Of a DNA stretch of 64,000 nt, positions 28,407-40,049 are shown one piece after another. The DNA comes from Streptomyces sp. ASQP_92 (GTDB lineage: Bacteria > Actinomycetota > Actinomycetes > Streptomycetales > Streptomycetaceae): contig NZ_JAODUA010000001.1 in the NCBI RefSeq assembly GCF_025399895.1, positions 620,001 through 684,000 of the forward strand, written 5' to 3'. Position 1 is the first letter of the stretch. Each line of letters opens with the position of its first letter. Both the position numbers and the translations under genes were made by a program. The notes below the pieces were generated by a model. The model was not told the DNA's origin and did not search any database. It was given only the letters and a program-made list of their open reading frames with translations.

Positions 28407-29873
28407 TCACCGCATGACGCGCGGCAGTCGCAGACTCAGCAGCACCGTCACCACGATCAGGCCGAGCTGGACGAGCAGCGTCACCACGAGCGCGTCGCGC
28501 ATGCCGAGGGAGGAGGCCAGCGCGAGGAAGAGCGTGCCCAGGGTGGCGATGCCGAGGGCGAGCGCGGACTGCTGGGTGGTGACCACCACGCCGCCGCCCA
28601 CACCGGCCCGGTCGGCAGGCATGTCGGAGAGCATCAGGCGGATGAGGACCGGGAGTTGGAGACCCTGGCCGAGGCCGGCGATCGCCACACCCGGCGCGAG
28701 TTCGGCGACACCCAGGCCCGGCCAGCCCTGCCACACGGTCAGCGTGAGCAGCGCGATGCCCACGGCCTGGATCACTCCGCCCGCCGTCACCACGCGGGTG
28801 CCGAACCGGCCGATGAGCCGGGGCCCGGCGAGCGAGGCGGCGAAGAAGGCGAGCGCCATCGGCACCAGGGCGAGGCCGGCCGCGACCGGGCCCAGCCGCA
28901 GGCCCTGCTGGAGCACCACGGCGACCACGAACATGAAGCCGCTGAAGCCGATCGAGAACGGCACCACCATCACCAGACCGCGCCGCAGCGAGGGCAGGTC
29001 CAGCAGGCTCGGCGGAACCAGCGGGGTCCGCCCGAGCCGGTCCGCGCGCCGCTCCACCTGGCAGAACGCGAGGGCCGCGAACGGGAAGACGCCGAGCGAG
29101 ATCCAGGTCCACAGCGGCCAGCCCGCGGCCCGGCCCTCGGTCAGCGGCAGCAGCAGCGAGAGCAGCGAGAGCGCCAGGAGCAGGGTGCCCGCCACGTCGA
29201 TGGTGGCCGGCCGGTCCGAGCGGGTCTCGGGCACCGTACGGGCCGCGAGGAACAGTCCGACGACGGCGACCGGCACGTTCACCAGGAACACCGAGCGCCA
29301 GCCGGACCCGAACACGTCCGCCGCGACCAGGACACCGCCGAGGATCTGCCCGGCGACCATCGACAGGCCCGCGGTGGCCCCGTACAGGCTCATGGCCTTG
29401 GCGCGGCGCGGGCCCTGGGTGGTGGCCTGGATGGTGGCCAGGACCTGCGGCAGCATCAGCGCGGACGCGGCACCCTGTGCCACCCGCGCGCCGACCAGGG
29501 TCCAGGCGCTGGGGGCGAGTCCGCAGGCCAGCGAGGTGACGCCGAAGGCCGCCATGCCGATCAGGAAGAGCCTGCGCCGCCCGGCCATGTCGCCGAGGCG
29601 GCCCCCCAGCACGAGCAGGACGGCGTAGGCGACGCCGTATCCGGCGACCACCAGTTCCAGCAGGGCCGGGCCCGCCTTGAGGTCGCTGTCCATGGCCGGC
29701 AGGGCGACATTGACGATGAAGAAGTCGATCAGAGGAAGGGCCGCGCCCAGCAGCACCGTGAAGAGACCGAGCGGCCCGATGACCGCCCCATGGTGGGTGA
29801 CCGGGGCAGCAAGGGAGGAGGGGGAGGGGTGGGAGGTCGTCCGTACCGTTGTTTCACTCACGGACAAGACCAT
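28407..29873 (-). CDS. MFS transporter, DHA2 (14-helix) drug-exporter type
   Basis: About 488 residues with about 14 hydrophobic helices. The first is followed by LIDFFIVNVALPAM, a DHA2 hallmark, and then the MFS loop GGRLGDMAGRRRLFLIG. It probably exports hydrophobic compounds against protons. The start is unsettled. GGAGG touches ATG 29873, so TTG 29867 (spacing 6 nt) or GTG 29861 (spacing 12 nt) may be used. The divergent XRE regulator lies 100 nt away and two identical palindromes lie between them, so the regulator probably controls this exporter. Confidence 0.92.
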   Translation of the reverse strand: MVLSVSETTVRTTSHPSPSSLAAPVTHHGAVIGPLGLFTVLLGAALPLIDFFIVNVALPAMDSDLKAGPALLELVVAGYGVAYAVLLVLGGRLGDMAGRRRLFLIGMAAFGVTSLACGLAPSAWTLVGARVAQGAASALMLPQVLATIQATTQGPRRAKAMSLYGATAGLSMVAGQILGGVLVAADVFGSGWRSVFLVNVPVAVVGLFLAARTVPETRSDRPATIDVAGTLLLALSLLSLLLPLTEGRAAGWPLWTWISLGVFPFAALAFCQVERRADRLGRTPLVPPSLLDLPSLRRGLVMVVPFSIGFSGFMFVVAVVLQQGLRLGPVAAGLALVPMALAFFAASLAGPRLIGRFGTRVVTAGGVIQAVGIALLTLTVWQGWPGLGVAELAPGVAIAGLGQGLQLPVLIRLMLSDMPADRAGVGGGVVVTTQQSALALGIATLGTLFLALASSLGMRDALVVTLLVQLGLIVVTVLLSLRLPRVMR

Positions 29874-29888
29874 CCTCCGATCCTGAGC

Positions 29889-29920
29889 CTGGTACCAGAG
29901 TCTCCTTATCCTGGTACCAG
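29889..29920. promoter_or_regulatory. Double palindrome CTGGTACCAG between MFS and XRE genes
   Basis: The perfect 10-bp palindrome CTGGTACCAG occurs at 29889-29898 and again at 29911-29920, exactly 22 nt apart (about two helical turns). Both copies lie in the 99-nt gap between the divergent exporter and regulator genes and would be bound on the same face of DNA. Confidence 0.8.
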
Positions 29921-29972
29921 CACTACCCGGAAACCCGCTGACAACGGCGGCCGGGTGCGGCACCCTGAGATC

Positions 29973-30848
29973 ATGAGCACTGTGGCCCCGGCAAGCGATG
30001 TCCGCCGTCATGAGCTGGCCGAATTCCTGCGCAGCCGCCGCGAGCGCATCACCCCCGAGCAGGTCGGCCTGCCCCCCGGCCGGCGCCGGCGCACCCCGGG
30101 GCTGCGCCGCGAGGAGGTCGCCCAGCTCTCCGCCGTCGGGGTCACCTGGTACACCTGGCTGGAGCAGGCCCGCGACATCCAGGTCTCCCCGCAGGTCCTG
30201 GACGCCCTCGCGCGGGCCCTGCTGCTCGACCCCAGCGAGCGCAGCCACCTCTTCGCGCTGGCCGGCTCCCTCGACCCGGCGCCCAACACGCCGTGCCCGA
30301 GCGTGACCCCGGCGCTGCGCGCGATGCTGGACCAGCTCGGCCCGATCCCGGCCTGCGTGCAGAACAGCCGGTACGACATCCTCGCCTACAACGCCACCTA
30401 CGGGCGGCTGCTGTGCGACCTCGACAAGCTCGCGCCCGAGGACCGCAACTGCCTGTGGCTGACCTTCACCGACCCCGACTGGCGGGCCTCGGTGGTGGAT
30501 CTCGCCGAGATGAACCGGGTGATGGCCGCCAAGTTCCGCGCCTCGATGGCCGAGCATCTGACCGAGCCGGCCTGGAAGGCGCTGCTGGCGCGCCTGGAGG
30601 GCGCTTCGGCGGAGTTCCGCGAGGTGTGGGCCCGGCACGAGGTGGTGGGCCAGGGCGGCAAGGTGAAGTATCTGCGCAACCCCCACGTCGGGCTGCTGTG
30701 CGTCGAGCACACCAATCTGTGGCTCGGCCCCTCGGCGGGCCCGCGCCTGGTGATGTACGTGCCCGCGGACGACGAGACCCGCGAGCGCCTGGAGCGGCTG
30801 CGGGCGCTCGCGGAGTCCGGTCAGGCGTTGGCGTCGGCCGGGGTCTGA
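29973..30848 (+). CDS. XRE-family regulator with MmyB-like ligand-binding domain
   Basis: 291 residues. The N-terminal Cro/C1-type helix-turn-helix (about 10-80) includes RRRRTPGLRREEVAQLSAVG and VTWYTWLEQARDIQVSPQVL. The second domain, about 100-280, with NSRYDILAYNATYGRLLCDL and DPDWRASVVDLA, fits the MmyB-like ligand-binding family. Such regulators control neighbouring transporters or reductases. It is divergent from the MFS exporter and its 3' end overlaps the next MFS gene by 28 nt on the opposite strand. Confidence 0.9.
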   Translation: MSTVAPASDVRRHELAEFLRSRRERITPEQVGLPPGRRRRTPGLRREEVAQLSAVGVTWYTWLEQARDIQVSPQVLDALARALLLDPSERSHLFALAGSLDPAPNTPCPSVTPALRAMLDQLGPIPACVQNSRYDILAYNATYGRLLCDLDKLAPEDRNCLWLTFTDPDWRASVVDLAEMNRVMAAKFRASMAEHLTEPAWKALLARLEGASAEFREVWARHEVVGQGGKVKYLRNPHVGLLCVEHTNLWLGPSAGPRLVMYVPADDETRERLERLRALAESGQALASAGV

Positions 30849-32281
30849 ACGGCGGGCGCCTCCAGGCTCCGGGCGGTCCGCCGGGCCGACTCGCGCGCCC
30901 AGCGCCCGCTGGTCGCGAGGCCCACGCCCAGCACGCTCACACCGCAGCCCGTGATGATCCACCAGGCGGGCCGCGCCGCGTCGGGGAAGTGCTCGGCGTA
31001 CGCGCCGGAGGCCACGCCCGCCATGCCGCCCGCGAGCACCGCGCCGATCACGGCGACCCCCAGGGTCTGGCCGATCTGGCGGCTGGTGGAGGCGACGGCC
31101 GCGGCCACGCCCGCCTGGGAGCGGGGCATCCCGGAGACCGCGGTGTTGGTGATGGGCGCGTTCACCATGCCGAAGCCCAGCCCGAACAGGACGTACCCGG
31201 TGAAGAGCAGCGCCGTGGTGCGCTCCGCGTCGAAGGCGGCGAACAGCAGCCCGCTCGCGGCCATCGCGACCCCCGCGACCAGCAGCGACAGGCGCGGCCC
31301 CCGGCTGCCGACGAGGCGTCCGGACAGGGGCGCGCACACGAAGGTGAGCGCGGCCATCGGCAGCATGTAGAGCCCCGCGTTCAAGGCGCTCAGTCCGCGG
31401 GCGTTCTGGAGGTAGAGGGTGTTGAGGAACAGGAAGCCGCTGAGCGCGGAGAAGGCGGCGACCGCGATGACGGTGGCGCCGCTGAACGGGGCGCTGCGGA
31501 AGAAGCGCAGGTCGATGAGGGGTTCGGCGCGCCGGGGCTCGTACACCAGGAGGGTCGCGAGCGAGGCGACGGCGATCGCGGCGAAGGCCAGGATCTGCGG
31601 CGAGTCCCAGCCCGCGCTGGGCACTTCGATGATCGCGTACGTCAGCGAGCCGAGCAGCGCGATGATCAGGAGCTGGCCGGCCGGGTCGGGGCGGCGGGGC
31701 TTGGGGGCGCGGGACTCGGGGATGTAGCGCCAGGTCAGGACGAGGGCGAGCAGGCCGACGGGCAGGTTGAGCCAGAAGATGGAGCGCCAGCCGACCGATT
31801 CGACGAGCACCCCGCCGATGATGGGCCCCGCGGCCATCGAGATGCCGACGACGCCGCCCCAGACGCCGATGGCGCGGGCCCGTTCGCGGGGGTCGGTGAA
31901 GGTGTTGGTGATGATCGACATCGCGACGGGGTTGAGCATCGAGCCGCCGACCGCCTGCACCATCCGGAAGGCCACGAGCGATTCCAGGTTGGGCGCGAGC
32001 GAGCAGAGCACGGACCCGATCGTGAACACGATCAGGCCCGCCTTGAAGACCTTGCGGCGGCCGATGCGGTCGGCCGTCGAGCCCGACAGCATCAGCAGGG
32101 AGGCCAGGACCAGGGTGTAGGCGTCGATGGTCCACTGCATTCCGGAGACCCCGGCATGGAGCTCCTTCTGCATGGAGGGGAGGGCGACGTTGAGGACGGT
32201 GTTGTCGAGGCTGACGATCAGAAGACTCATGCAGCAGATCGCCAGGATCAGCATCCGTCGACGGTGATTCGGCTCGGACAT
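30821..32281 (-). CDS. MFS transporter, DHA2 type
   Basis: 486 residues with about 14 membrane helices. It begins MSEPNHRRRMLILAICCMSL and then LIVSLDNTVLNVALPSMQ, the DHA2 helix-1 motif. The A-loop is GSTADRIGRRKVFKAG. This is a drug or metabolite exporter of the EmrB/QacA group. It is not closely related to the adjacent exporter at 28407. A small dyad TAGT-N7-ACTA lies about 15 nt upstream of the ATG (near 32290-32305) and might be an operator. dus is divergent, 49 nt upstream. Confidence 0.92.
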   Translation of the reverse strand: MSEPNHRRRMLILAICCMSLLIVSLDNTVLNVALPSMQKELHAGVSGMQWTIDAYTLVLASLLMLSGSTADRIGRRKVFKAGLIVFTIGSVLCSLAPNLESLVAFRMVQAVGGSMLNPVAMSIITNTFTDPRERARAIGVWGGVVGISMAAGPIIGGVLVESVGWRSIFWLNLPVGLLALVLTWRYIPESRAPKPRRPDPAGQLLIIALLGSLTYAIIEVPSAGWDSPQILAFAAIAVASLATLLVYEPRRAEPLIDLRFFRSAPFSGATVIAVAAFSALSGFLFLNTLYLQNARGLSALNAGLYMLPMAALTFVCAPLSGRLVGSRGPRLSLLVAGVAMAASGLLFAAFDAERTTALLFTGYVLFGLGFGMVNAPITNTAVSGMPRSQAGVAAAVASTSRQIGQTLGVAVIGAVLAGGMAGVASGAYAEHFPDAARPAWWIITGCGVSVLGVGLATSGRWARESARRTARSLEAPAVQTPADANA

Positions 32282-32329
32282 GGCTTCGATAGTACGCCTA
32301 ACTAATGACTCCCCGGGGGTGGGGCACAC

Positions 32330-33475
32330 ATGGGTGACAATGAACAGATGACCACGCTCTCCATCGGCCCGCACACCGTGCAGCCGCCCGTGGTGCTCGC
32401 ACCCATGGCCGGCATCACCAACGCTCCGTTCCGCACCCTGTGCCGCGAGTTCAGCGGCGGCAAGGGCCTGTTCGTCAGCGAGATGATCACCACGCGGGCG
32501 CTGGTCGAGCGCAACGAGAAGACCATGCAGCTCATCCACTTCGACGAGACCGAGACCCCGCGCTCGATCCAGCTCTACGGAGTGGACCCGGTCACGGTCG
32601 GCAAGGCCGTCCGCATGATCGTGGACGAGAACCTCGCCGACCACATCGACCTCAACTTCGGCTGCCCGGTGCCCAAGGTGACCCGCAAGGGCGGCGGCTC
32701 GGCCCTGCCCTACAAGCGGCCGCTGCTGCGCGCGATCCTGCACGAGGCCGTCACCGGCGCGGGCGACCTGCCGGTCACCATGAAGATGCGCAAGGGCATC
32801 GACGACGACCACATCACCTATCTCGACGCCGGCCGGATCGCCGTCGAGGAAGGCGTCACGGCCATCGCCCTGCACGGCCGCACCGCCGCCCAGCACTACG
32901 GCGGCACCGCCGACTGGGACGCCATCGCCCGCCTCAAGGAGCACGTCCCGGAGATCCCCGTGCTCGGCAACGGCGACATCTGGTCCGCCGAGGACGCCCT
33001 GCACATGGTCAAGGAGACCGGCTGCGACGGCGTCGTCGTCGGCCGCGGCTGCCTCGGGCGGCCCTGGCTCTTCGGCGACCTGGTGGCCGCCTTCGAGGGC
33101 ACCGACTCCTTCGCGCGCCCCACGCTGCGCACGGTCTCCGAGGTGATGCTGCGACACGCGACGCTGCTGGGTGAGTGGATCGGCGACGAGACGCGCGGTG
33201 TGATCGACTTCCGCAAGCACGTCGCCTGGTACCTGAAGGGGTTCGCGGTCGGTTCCGAGATGCGCAAGTCCCTCGCGGTCACCTCGTCGCTGGCCGAACT
33301 GGGCGCTCAGTTGAGCGAGCTCGACCTCGACCAGTCCTGGCCCGAGGGCGCCGACGGCCCGCGCGGCAGAACGTCCGGAAACAACCGGGTCGTCCTGCCC
33401 GACGGCTGGCTGAAGGACCCCTATGACTGCTCCGGCCTCAGCATGGAAGCCGAGCTGGACACCTCCGGCGGCTGA
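32330..33475 (+). CDS. dusB: tRNA-dihydrouridine synthase (DusB-like)
   Basis: About 381 residues. The FMN enzyme reduces specific uridines in the D-loop of tRNA. FMN-barrel start is PPVVLAPMAGITNAPFR. The catalytic Cys is in LNFGCPVPKVTRKGGGSAL. ALHGRTAAQHYGG and LGNGDIWSAEDAL bind substrate and FMN phosphate. The C-terminal helical domain recognises tRNA. An ATG at 32348 (MTTLSIGPHTV) is an equally good start, because neither site has a strong ribosome-binding sequence. The assignment to Dus subgroup B/DusB rather than another Dus is by overall likeness. Confidence 0.93.
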   Translation: MGDNEQMTTLSIGPHTVQPPVVLAPMAGITNAPFRTLCREFSGGKGLFVSEMITTRALVERNEKTMQLIHFDETETPRSIQLYGVDPVTVGKAVRMIVDENLADHIDLNFGCPVPKVTRKGGGSALPYKRPLLRAILHEAVTGAGDLPVTMKMRKGIDDDHITYLDAGRIAVEEGVTAIALHGRTAAQHYGGTADWDAIARLKEHVPEIPVLGNGDIWSAEDALHMVKETGCDGVVVGRGCLGRPWLFGDLVAAFEGTDSFARPTLRTVSEVMLRHATLLGEWIGDETRGVIDFRKHVAWYLKGFAVGSEMRKSLAVTSSLAELGAQLSELDLDQSWPEGADGPRGRTSGNNRVVLPDGWLKDPYDCSGLSMEAELDTSGG

Positions 33476-33577
33476 TCCACGACGGTCCGGACCGGCCCGG
33501 ACCGGTCCAAAGAGCGGTCCGAAGGCTGGAATTCCGCTCGACTGAGCGCGTGATTCTCGCCACCCCTGATAGGGGTT

Positions 33578-33693
33578 GCGCTCAGATGAGCGCTTTTCGC
33601 GTGGCTGCATCTCTGAAAGGGGTGGCACTCAGTGCCACCCCTTAGGTGTTCAACTAGTGAACTCGAATGGCGCTCGTAACGCTCACATGAGCG
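33578..33693. promoter_or_regulatory. Two CGCTCA-N2-TGAGCG dyads upstream of ppdK
   Basis: GCGCTCAGATGAGCGC (33578-33593) and CGCTCACATGAGCG (33680-33693) share the same inverted arms with a 2-nt centre, 101 nt apart. They flank a hairpin and lie 200-320 nt before the ppdK start. They resemble operator sites for a dimeric regulator, which was not identified. Confidence 0.55.
33617..33643 (+). terminator. Hairpin terminator between dus and ppdK
   Basis: AAGGGGTGGCAC (33617-33628) and GTGCCACCCCTT (33632-33643) pair perfectly over 12 bp with a 3-nt loop TCA. It lies 142 nt after the dus stop. The 420-nt dus-ppdK gap also holds the two CGCTCA dyads and a small leader hairpin (33822-33828 with 33840-33846). 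Confidence 0.75.
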
Positions 33694-33895
33694 GATATCG
33701 GGCCAGTCAACCCGCACTGCGTTCAAGTGATGAAGGAATGCCAGGGCGGGCCTTTACGCGCCAGTCACTTTCGATCCGGGGGCGGACGAGTGGTTACGAC
33801 CCCGTGACGCGCAAGTGGACGTACCCAGACACCTTCGATCTGGGTATGTTCCTCGCCGTCAGGGCAGCCACCGCGGATTCGAGGAGTCGAGACCC

Positions 33896-36619
<2,724 letters not shown>

Positions 36620-36623
36620 GACC

Positions 36624-36677
36624 CCGGAGCCGCCGCCGGGTCCCCGACCCTCACCACCGATCCGGCGGCGGCTCCGG
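36624..36677 (+). terminator. GC hairpin after ppdK
   Basis: CCGGAGCCGCCGCCGG (36624-36639) and CCGGCGGCGGCTCCGG (36662-36677) are perfect 16-nt arms with a 22-nt loop. It starts 5 nt after the ppdK stop. Confidence 0.75.
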
Positions 36678-36686
36678 AACACCAAG

Positions 36687-36723
36687 AAGGGGCAGCAACC
36701 CTGTGCGGGGGTGGCTGCCCCTT
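36687..36723 (+). terminator. Second hairpin after ppdK, with T-run
   Basis: AAGGGGCAGC (36687-36696) and GCTGCCCCTT (36714-36723) pair, and CTTTTGCC follows, so this one has the classic stem plus T-run. Together with the preceding hairpin it makes a tandem terminator. Confidence 0.8.
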
Positions 36724-36850
36724 TTGCCTTCCCGCCGCCGTCCCGGCCCCGTAAGCGTTTGCCGAGGGCGTCCCCACTACACCACCCAGGTGTGCGGCCG
36801 CCTAATTCCTGTTGAATGGCGGACATTTAACGGGGTGGTGGCCGGAAATG

Positions 36851-36892
36851 CAGAGTGCGGTTCACGGATCCCCACCCGTGAACCGCACTCTG
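36851..36892. repeat. Perfect 17-bp inverted repeat in a 556-nt gap
   Basis: CAGAGTGCGGTTCACGG (36851-36867) and its exact complement at 36876-36892 enclose an 8-nt loop. No T-run follows and no gene ends nearby on the plus strand. The gap between ppdK and the regulator (36620-37175) also contains the tandem ppdK terminator and a 9-bp hairpin GGCCTTTCA/TGAAAGGCC at 37040-37065. An open frame at 36812-37306 lacks protein-like features. Confidence 0.7.
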
Positions 36893-37175
36893 TCAACCGC
36901 GTCGAGCACGGAGCCGCCACCTACGCCCACCGCCGCCAGACACTGTGAAGCCCCCCACGGTCTTCGCAGAATCTTTCCGGTCGGCCCGGTGTCGTGCCCG
37001 ACGAGGTACAGCCTTTCGTCCCCGGCACCCCTTCCGCGAGGCCTTTCAACTGTGGCTGAAAGGCCCGTGGTCACGGGCAGTGACGGGCGGCATACTCAGT
37101 CGAGTCGATCGGGGGATCAATTGCGGGTGCAACACGAGGCAACAGGTTGCACCACAGCGGACAGGTGGGGTTTCG

Positions 37176-38207
37176 GTGCTGCGCATTCATTTCACCGGCG
37201 AGGATCTGGCCCGGCTCCGTATGGCGCCGGGTCCCGACACGCTGTGGGAAACGATTCTCAGCTTTCACCGTTTGAGGGACCGCAGGGGTTCCTCGGTATT
37301 CGGTGAATGGCGACAGGAAACTCGCGGCCGGCTGAGCGGAGAAACACGATTGCTCTCCGCAATCGTCCCATGCCGAGGATATTTCCCCGACTTTCTCACG
37401 CCGCCCGAGGGACCGCATTCCCTCGAAGCCGGCCTCGAACGAATTCGCGAGACCGCGCCCGAGCGGCTCGGCGCCGAACTCTCCCGGCTCCCCGGCGGCC
37501 GGCCCACCACCGGCTGGGCCGCCTCCCTCGCCGACGGCTGCACCACCCAACTCGGCCGCCTCGCCGACGCGTTGAACGCCTACCACCAAGCGTCCGTCTC
37601 CCCGTACTGGGCCCACATACAGACCCGCGTCGACGCCGACCGCGCCACCCGCGGCCGCGCCTTCCTCGACGGCGGCGCCGACGAACTCCTCGCCTCACTC
37701 CCGCCCATGCTGCGCTGGCGCGCCCCCGTCCTCGAAGCCGACTACCCGGTGGACCGCGAACTCCACCTGGGCGGGCGGGGGTTGCTCCTCCAGCCCTCGT
37801 TCTTCTGCCGCCGCACCCCCGTCGCCCTCCAGGACCCGACCCTGCCCCCGGTCCTCGTCTACCCCGTCACCCACACCCAGGCCCCCTACGAATCCCCGCC
37901 GGGCCCCGACCGCGGCGCCTCACTCGGCCGACTCGTCGGACACACCCGCTCCAGCGTGCTCCAGTCCATCGGCAACGGCTGCACCACCAGCGAACTCGCC
38001 CGCAGGGCAGGCGTGTCCCTCGCCTCCGCCAGCCAGCACGCCGGAGTCCTGCGCGACGCCGGCCTCCTCGTCACGCTCCGGCACGGCAACTCCGTCCTGC
38101 ACACCCTCACCCCACTCGGCTCCGCCCTGCTGTGCGGCGGCACCCCCCGCGTCCCGAGGCCGCGTCAGTCGTCGATCCCCGAGCGCTCCACGCCCGCCAC
38201 GATGTAG
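37176..38207 (+). CDS. Winged-helix regulator (ArsR-like HTH at C-terminus, DUF5937-like N-terminus)
   Basis: About 343 residues, starting at GTG 37176 with AGGTGGGG upstream. Residues 1-240 form a conserved actinobacterial N-terminal region (VLRIHFTGEDLARLRMAPGP), recalled as DUF5937. The C-terminal winged helix (about 250-325) reads LVGHTRSSVLQSIGNGCTTS and then VSLASASQHAGVLRDAGLL, typical of ArsR-like repressors. Its end overlaps the convergent ABC permease gene by 43 nt. The first 300 nt and the upstream gap are visibly less GC-rich than their surroundings. Its target is unknown. Confidence 0.8.
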   Translation: MLRIHFTGEDLARLRMAPGPDTLWETILSFHRLRDRRGSSVFGEWRQETRGRLSGETRLLSAIVPCRGYFPDFLTPPEGPHSLEAGLERIRETAPERLGAELSRLPGGRPTTGWAASLADGCTTQLGRLADALNAYHQASVSPYWAHIQTRVDADRATRGRAFLDGGADELLASLPPMLRWRAPVLEADYPVDRELHLGGRGLLLQPSFFCRRTPVALQDPTLPPVLVYPVTHTQAPYESPPGPDRGASLGRLVGHTRSSVLQSIGNGCTTSELARRAGVSLASASQHAGVLRDAGLLVTLRHGNSVLHTLTPLGSALLCGGTPRVPRPRQSSIPERSTPATM

Positions 38208-39058
38208 CGCTGGAGCAGCAGGAAGACCAGGACCAGCGGGACGATGGAGACGGCCGCCGCCACGAACAGCTCGTGCAGGTTCACCACTTGGGCGGTGGTG
38301 AACGTCGAGAGCGCCACCTGTACCGTCCAGGCGTCCCGGTCCTGGCCGATGACCAGCGGCCACAGAAAGGAATTCCAGGCGCCGATGAACACAATCGTGC
38401 CGACCGCCGCGAAGACCGGACGCGCATTGGGCACGACGATCCTCCAGTACGTACGCCAATATCCAAGTCCGTCGACGCGCGCCGCATCCTCCAACTCTCG
38501 TGGAAATCCCGTGAAGAACTGGCGGAAGACGAAGCACGCGAACCCGGAGAACAGGGTGGGCACGATCAGCCCGCGCAAGCTCGACACCCACCCGAGGGAC
38601 GAAACAAGAACGAAACTTGGTACGAACGTGACCGCCGAAGGAACCATCAACGTGCCGATCACCGCGTAGAAGACCTGGTTGGCGAACCGGTACGGGATGC
38701 GCGCCAGGCCGTACCCGGCGAGCGAGGCCAACAGCAGCGTCCCAAGCGTCGTGGCGACGGCGATGAGCGCCGAGTTGAGCAGCGAGCGCGCCATCGGCAC
38801 CGCCGGGTCGGCGAAGAGCTCGGCCACGTTCGACCAGTGCAGGGTGGACGGGAAGAACGTCCAGCCGGGCGAGGTGATGTCCGGCTCGGCCGACAGGCCG
38901 TTGCGCACCAGCAGGTAGAACGGGACCAGGAAGAGCAGCGCGAGGGCGGCCAGGATCACCAGCCGCAGCGCGCGCCCGACCCGCAGCAGCGACTCCTCGG
39001 GCCGGCTCCCGGCGGGCCTCTTGCCGCCACCGCCGCCGGTGGCACGGGGCACGGTCAT
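38165..39058 (-). CDS. Sugar-type ABC importer permease (MalG-like)
   Basis: 297 residues with six membrane helices. The conserved loop that contacts the ATPase reads ELEDAARVDGLGYWRTYWRI. It is the second permease of a carbohydrate uptake system of the MalFGK type. It starts overlapping the upstream permease stop by 1 nt (TGATG), so the two are coupled. No ATPase gene lies nearby. In Streptomyces such importers usually share the ATPase MsiK, encoded elsewhere. Confidence 0.93.
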   Translation of the reverse strand: MTVPRATGGGGGKRPAGSRPEESLLRVGRALRLVILAALALLFLVPFYLLVRNGLSAEPDITSPGWTFFPSTLHWSNVAELFADPAVPMARSLLNSALIAVATTLGTLLLASLAGYGLARIPYRFANQVFYAVIGTLMVPSAVTFVPSFVLVSSLGWVSSLRGLIVPTLFSGFACFVFRQFFTGFPRELEDAARVDGLGYWRTYWRIVVPNARPVFAAVGTIVFIGAWNSFLWPLVIGQDRDAWTVQVALSTFTTAQVVNLHELFVAAAVSIVPLVLVFLLLQRYIVAGVERSGIDD

Positions 39059-39996
39059 CAGTCGGCCTCCTTCCCGCCCAGACCGAACCAGCGGGCCTGG
39101 AACACCGTCACCACCGCGATGATCAACGCGAGGATCACCGCGCCCGCGCTGCCCATCCCCAGGTTCTGCCCCTGGCCGAGGGCGGTGTAGTAGAGATAGA
39201 CCAGCGGCGGCCGGGCGTAGGGCGGATAGCCGCGGGCGTCCGAGAGCAGGTTGTAGAACTCGTCGAACGCCTGGAACGCGTTGATCACCAAAAGCAGCAC
39301 CACCGCGACCGAGGTGGTCCGAAGCTGGGGGAAGGTGATGTGCCGGAACACCTGCCAGCCGGGCCGGGCACCGTCCACGGCCGCCGCCTCGTACAGACGC
39401 GGACTGATCCGCTGGAGCCCCGCCAGGAAGAGGATCATGTAGAACCCGGCCTGGAGCCACAGCCGTACGGTCACGATGACCAGCCAGTACCAGGGCGGAT
39501 GGGTCGTCGACAGCCAGGCCGTCTGATCGGCGCCGAACCAGCCCAGCACGGTGTTCGCCAGGCCGAACCGCACCCCGTTGAAGATCGACAACTTCCAGAT
39601 CAGCGCGGCGACGACGTACGAGCACGCCGCGGGCAGGAAGAAGACCGAGCGGAAGAACGCCTGGAAGCGGCGGAGCCGGTTCACCATGAGCGCGAGGGCG
39701 AGCGCGAGCGCGTAGGTCGCCGGAACAATGAACAGCGAGAACACCGCGAACGTGCCCAGACTGGAGGTGAACGCGCCGTCGCGCAGCATCGCCGTGTAAT
39801 TGCCGAAGCCCACGAAGTCGGTGGGGGAGACCGTGTTGTGGGCGTCGAAGAAGCTGAGGTAGACACTCCAGAGGAGCGGGACGTAGGTGAAGAGGGCGAG
39901 GCCGGCGGCGAAGGGGCCGACGAAGATCCAGAACCAGAGGGTGTTGTCCGAAATCCGTCGTCGCACGTTTGTCAGCGCCTCCCTGTCATCCGTCAT
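39058..39996 (-). CDS. Sugar-type ABC importer permease (MalF/UgpA-like)
   Basis: About 312 residues with six membrane helices. The ATPase-contact loop is PRLYEAAAVDGARPGWQVF. It pairs with the next permease to form the channel. The start ATG 39996 (MTDDREALTN) is preferred. An ATG at 40017 would add seven residues. It is preceded by the binding-protein gene, whose stop is 53 nt upstream. Confidence 0.92.
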   Translation of the reverse strand: MTDDREALTNVRRRISDNTLWFWIFVGPFAAGLALFTYVPLLWSVYLSFFDAHNTVSPTDFVGFGNYTAMLRDGAFTSSLGTFAVFSLFIVPATYALALALALMVNRLRRFQAFFRSVFFLPAACSYVVAALIWKLSIFNGVRFGLANTVLGWFGADQTAWLSTTHPPWYWLVIVTVRLWLQAGFYMILFLAGLQRISPRLYEAAAVDGARPGWQVFRHITFPQLRTTSVAVVLLLVINAFQAFDEFYNLLSDARGYPPYARPPLVYLYYTALGQGQNLGMGSAGAVILALIIAVVTVFQARWFGLGGKEAD

Positions 39997-40049
39997 CCGT
40001 CGTCCGACGCCGGTCATCCCGCGACCACCGCCCCCCAACCACCCCACCC

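Noticed and set aside
36812..37306. Open frame of 164 codons in the ppdK-regulator gap
   Set aside because: No ribosome site, no protein-like pattern, and it runs through the 17-bp inverted repeat and into the regulator gene in another frame.
38165..38207. Convergent gene overlaps (also 30821-30848 and 57588-57634) as signs of wrong gene calls
   Set aside because: All six genes are well supported by family likeness up to or near their ends; short tail overlaps are common in compact genomes.
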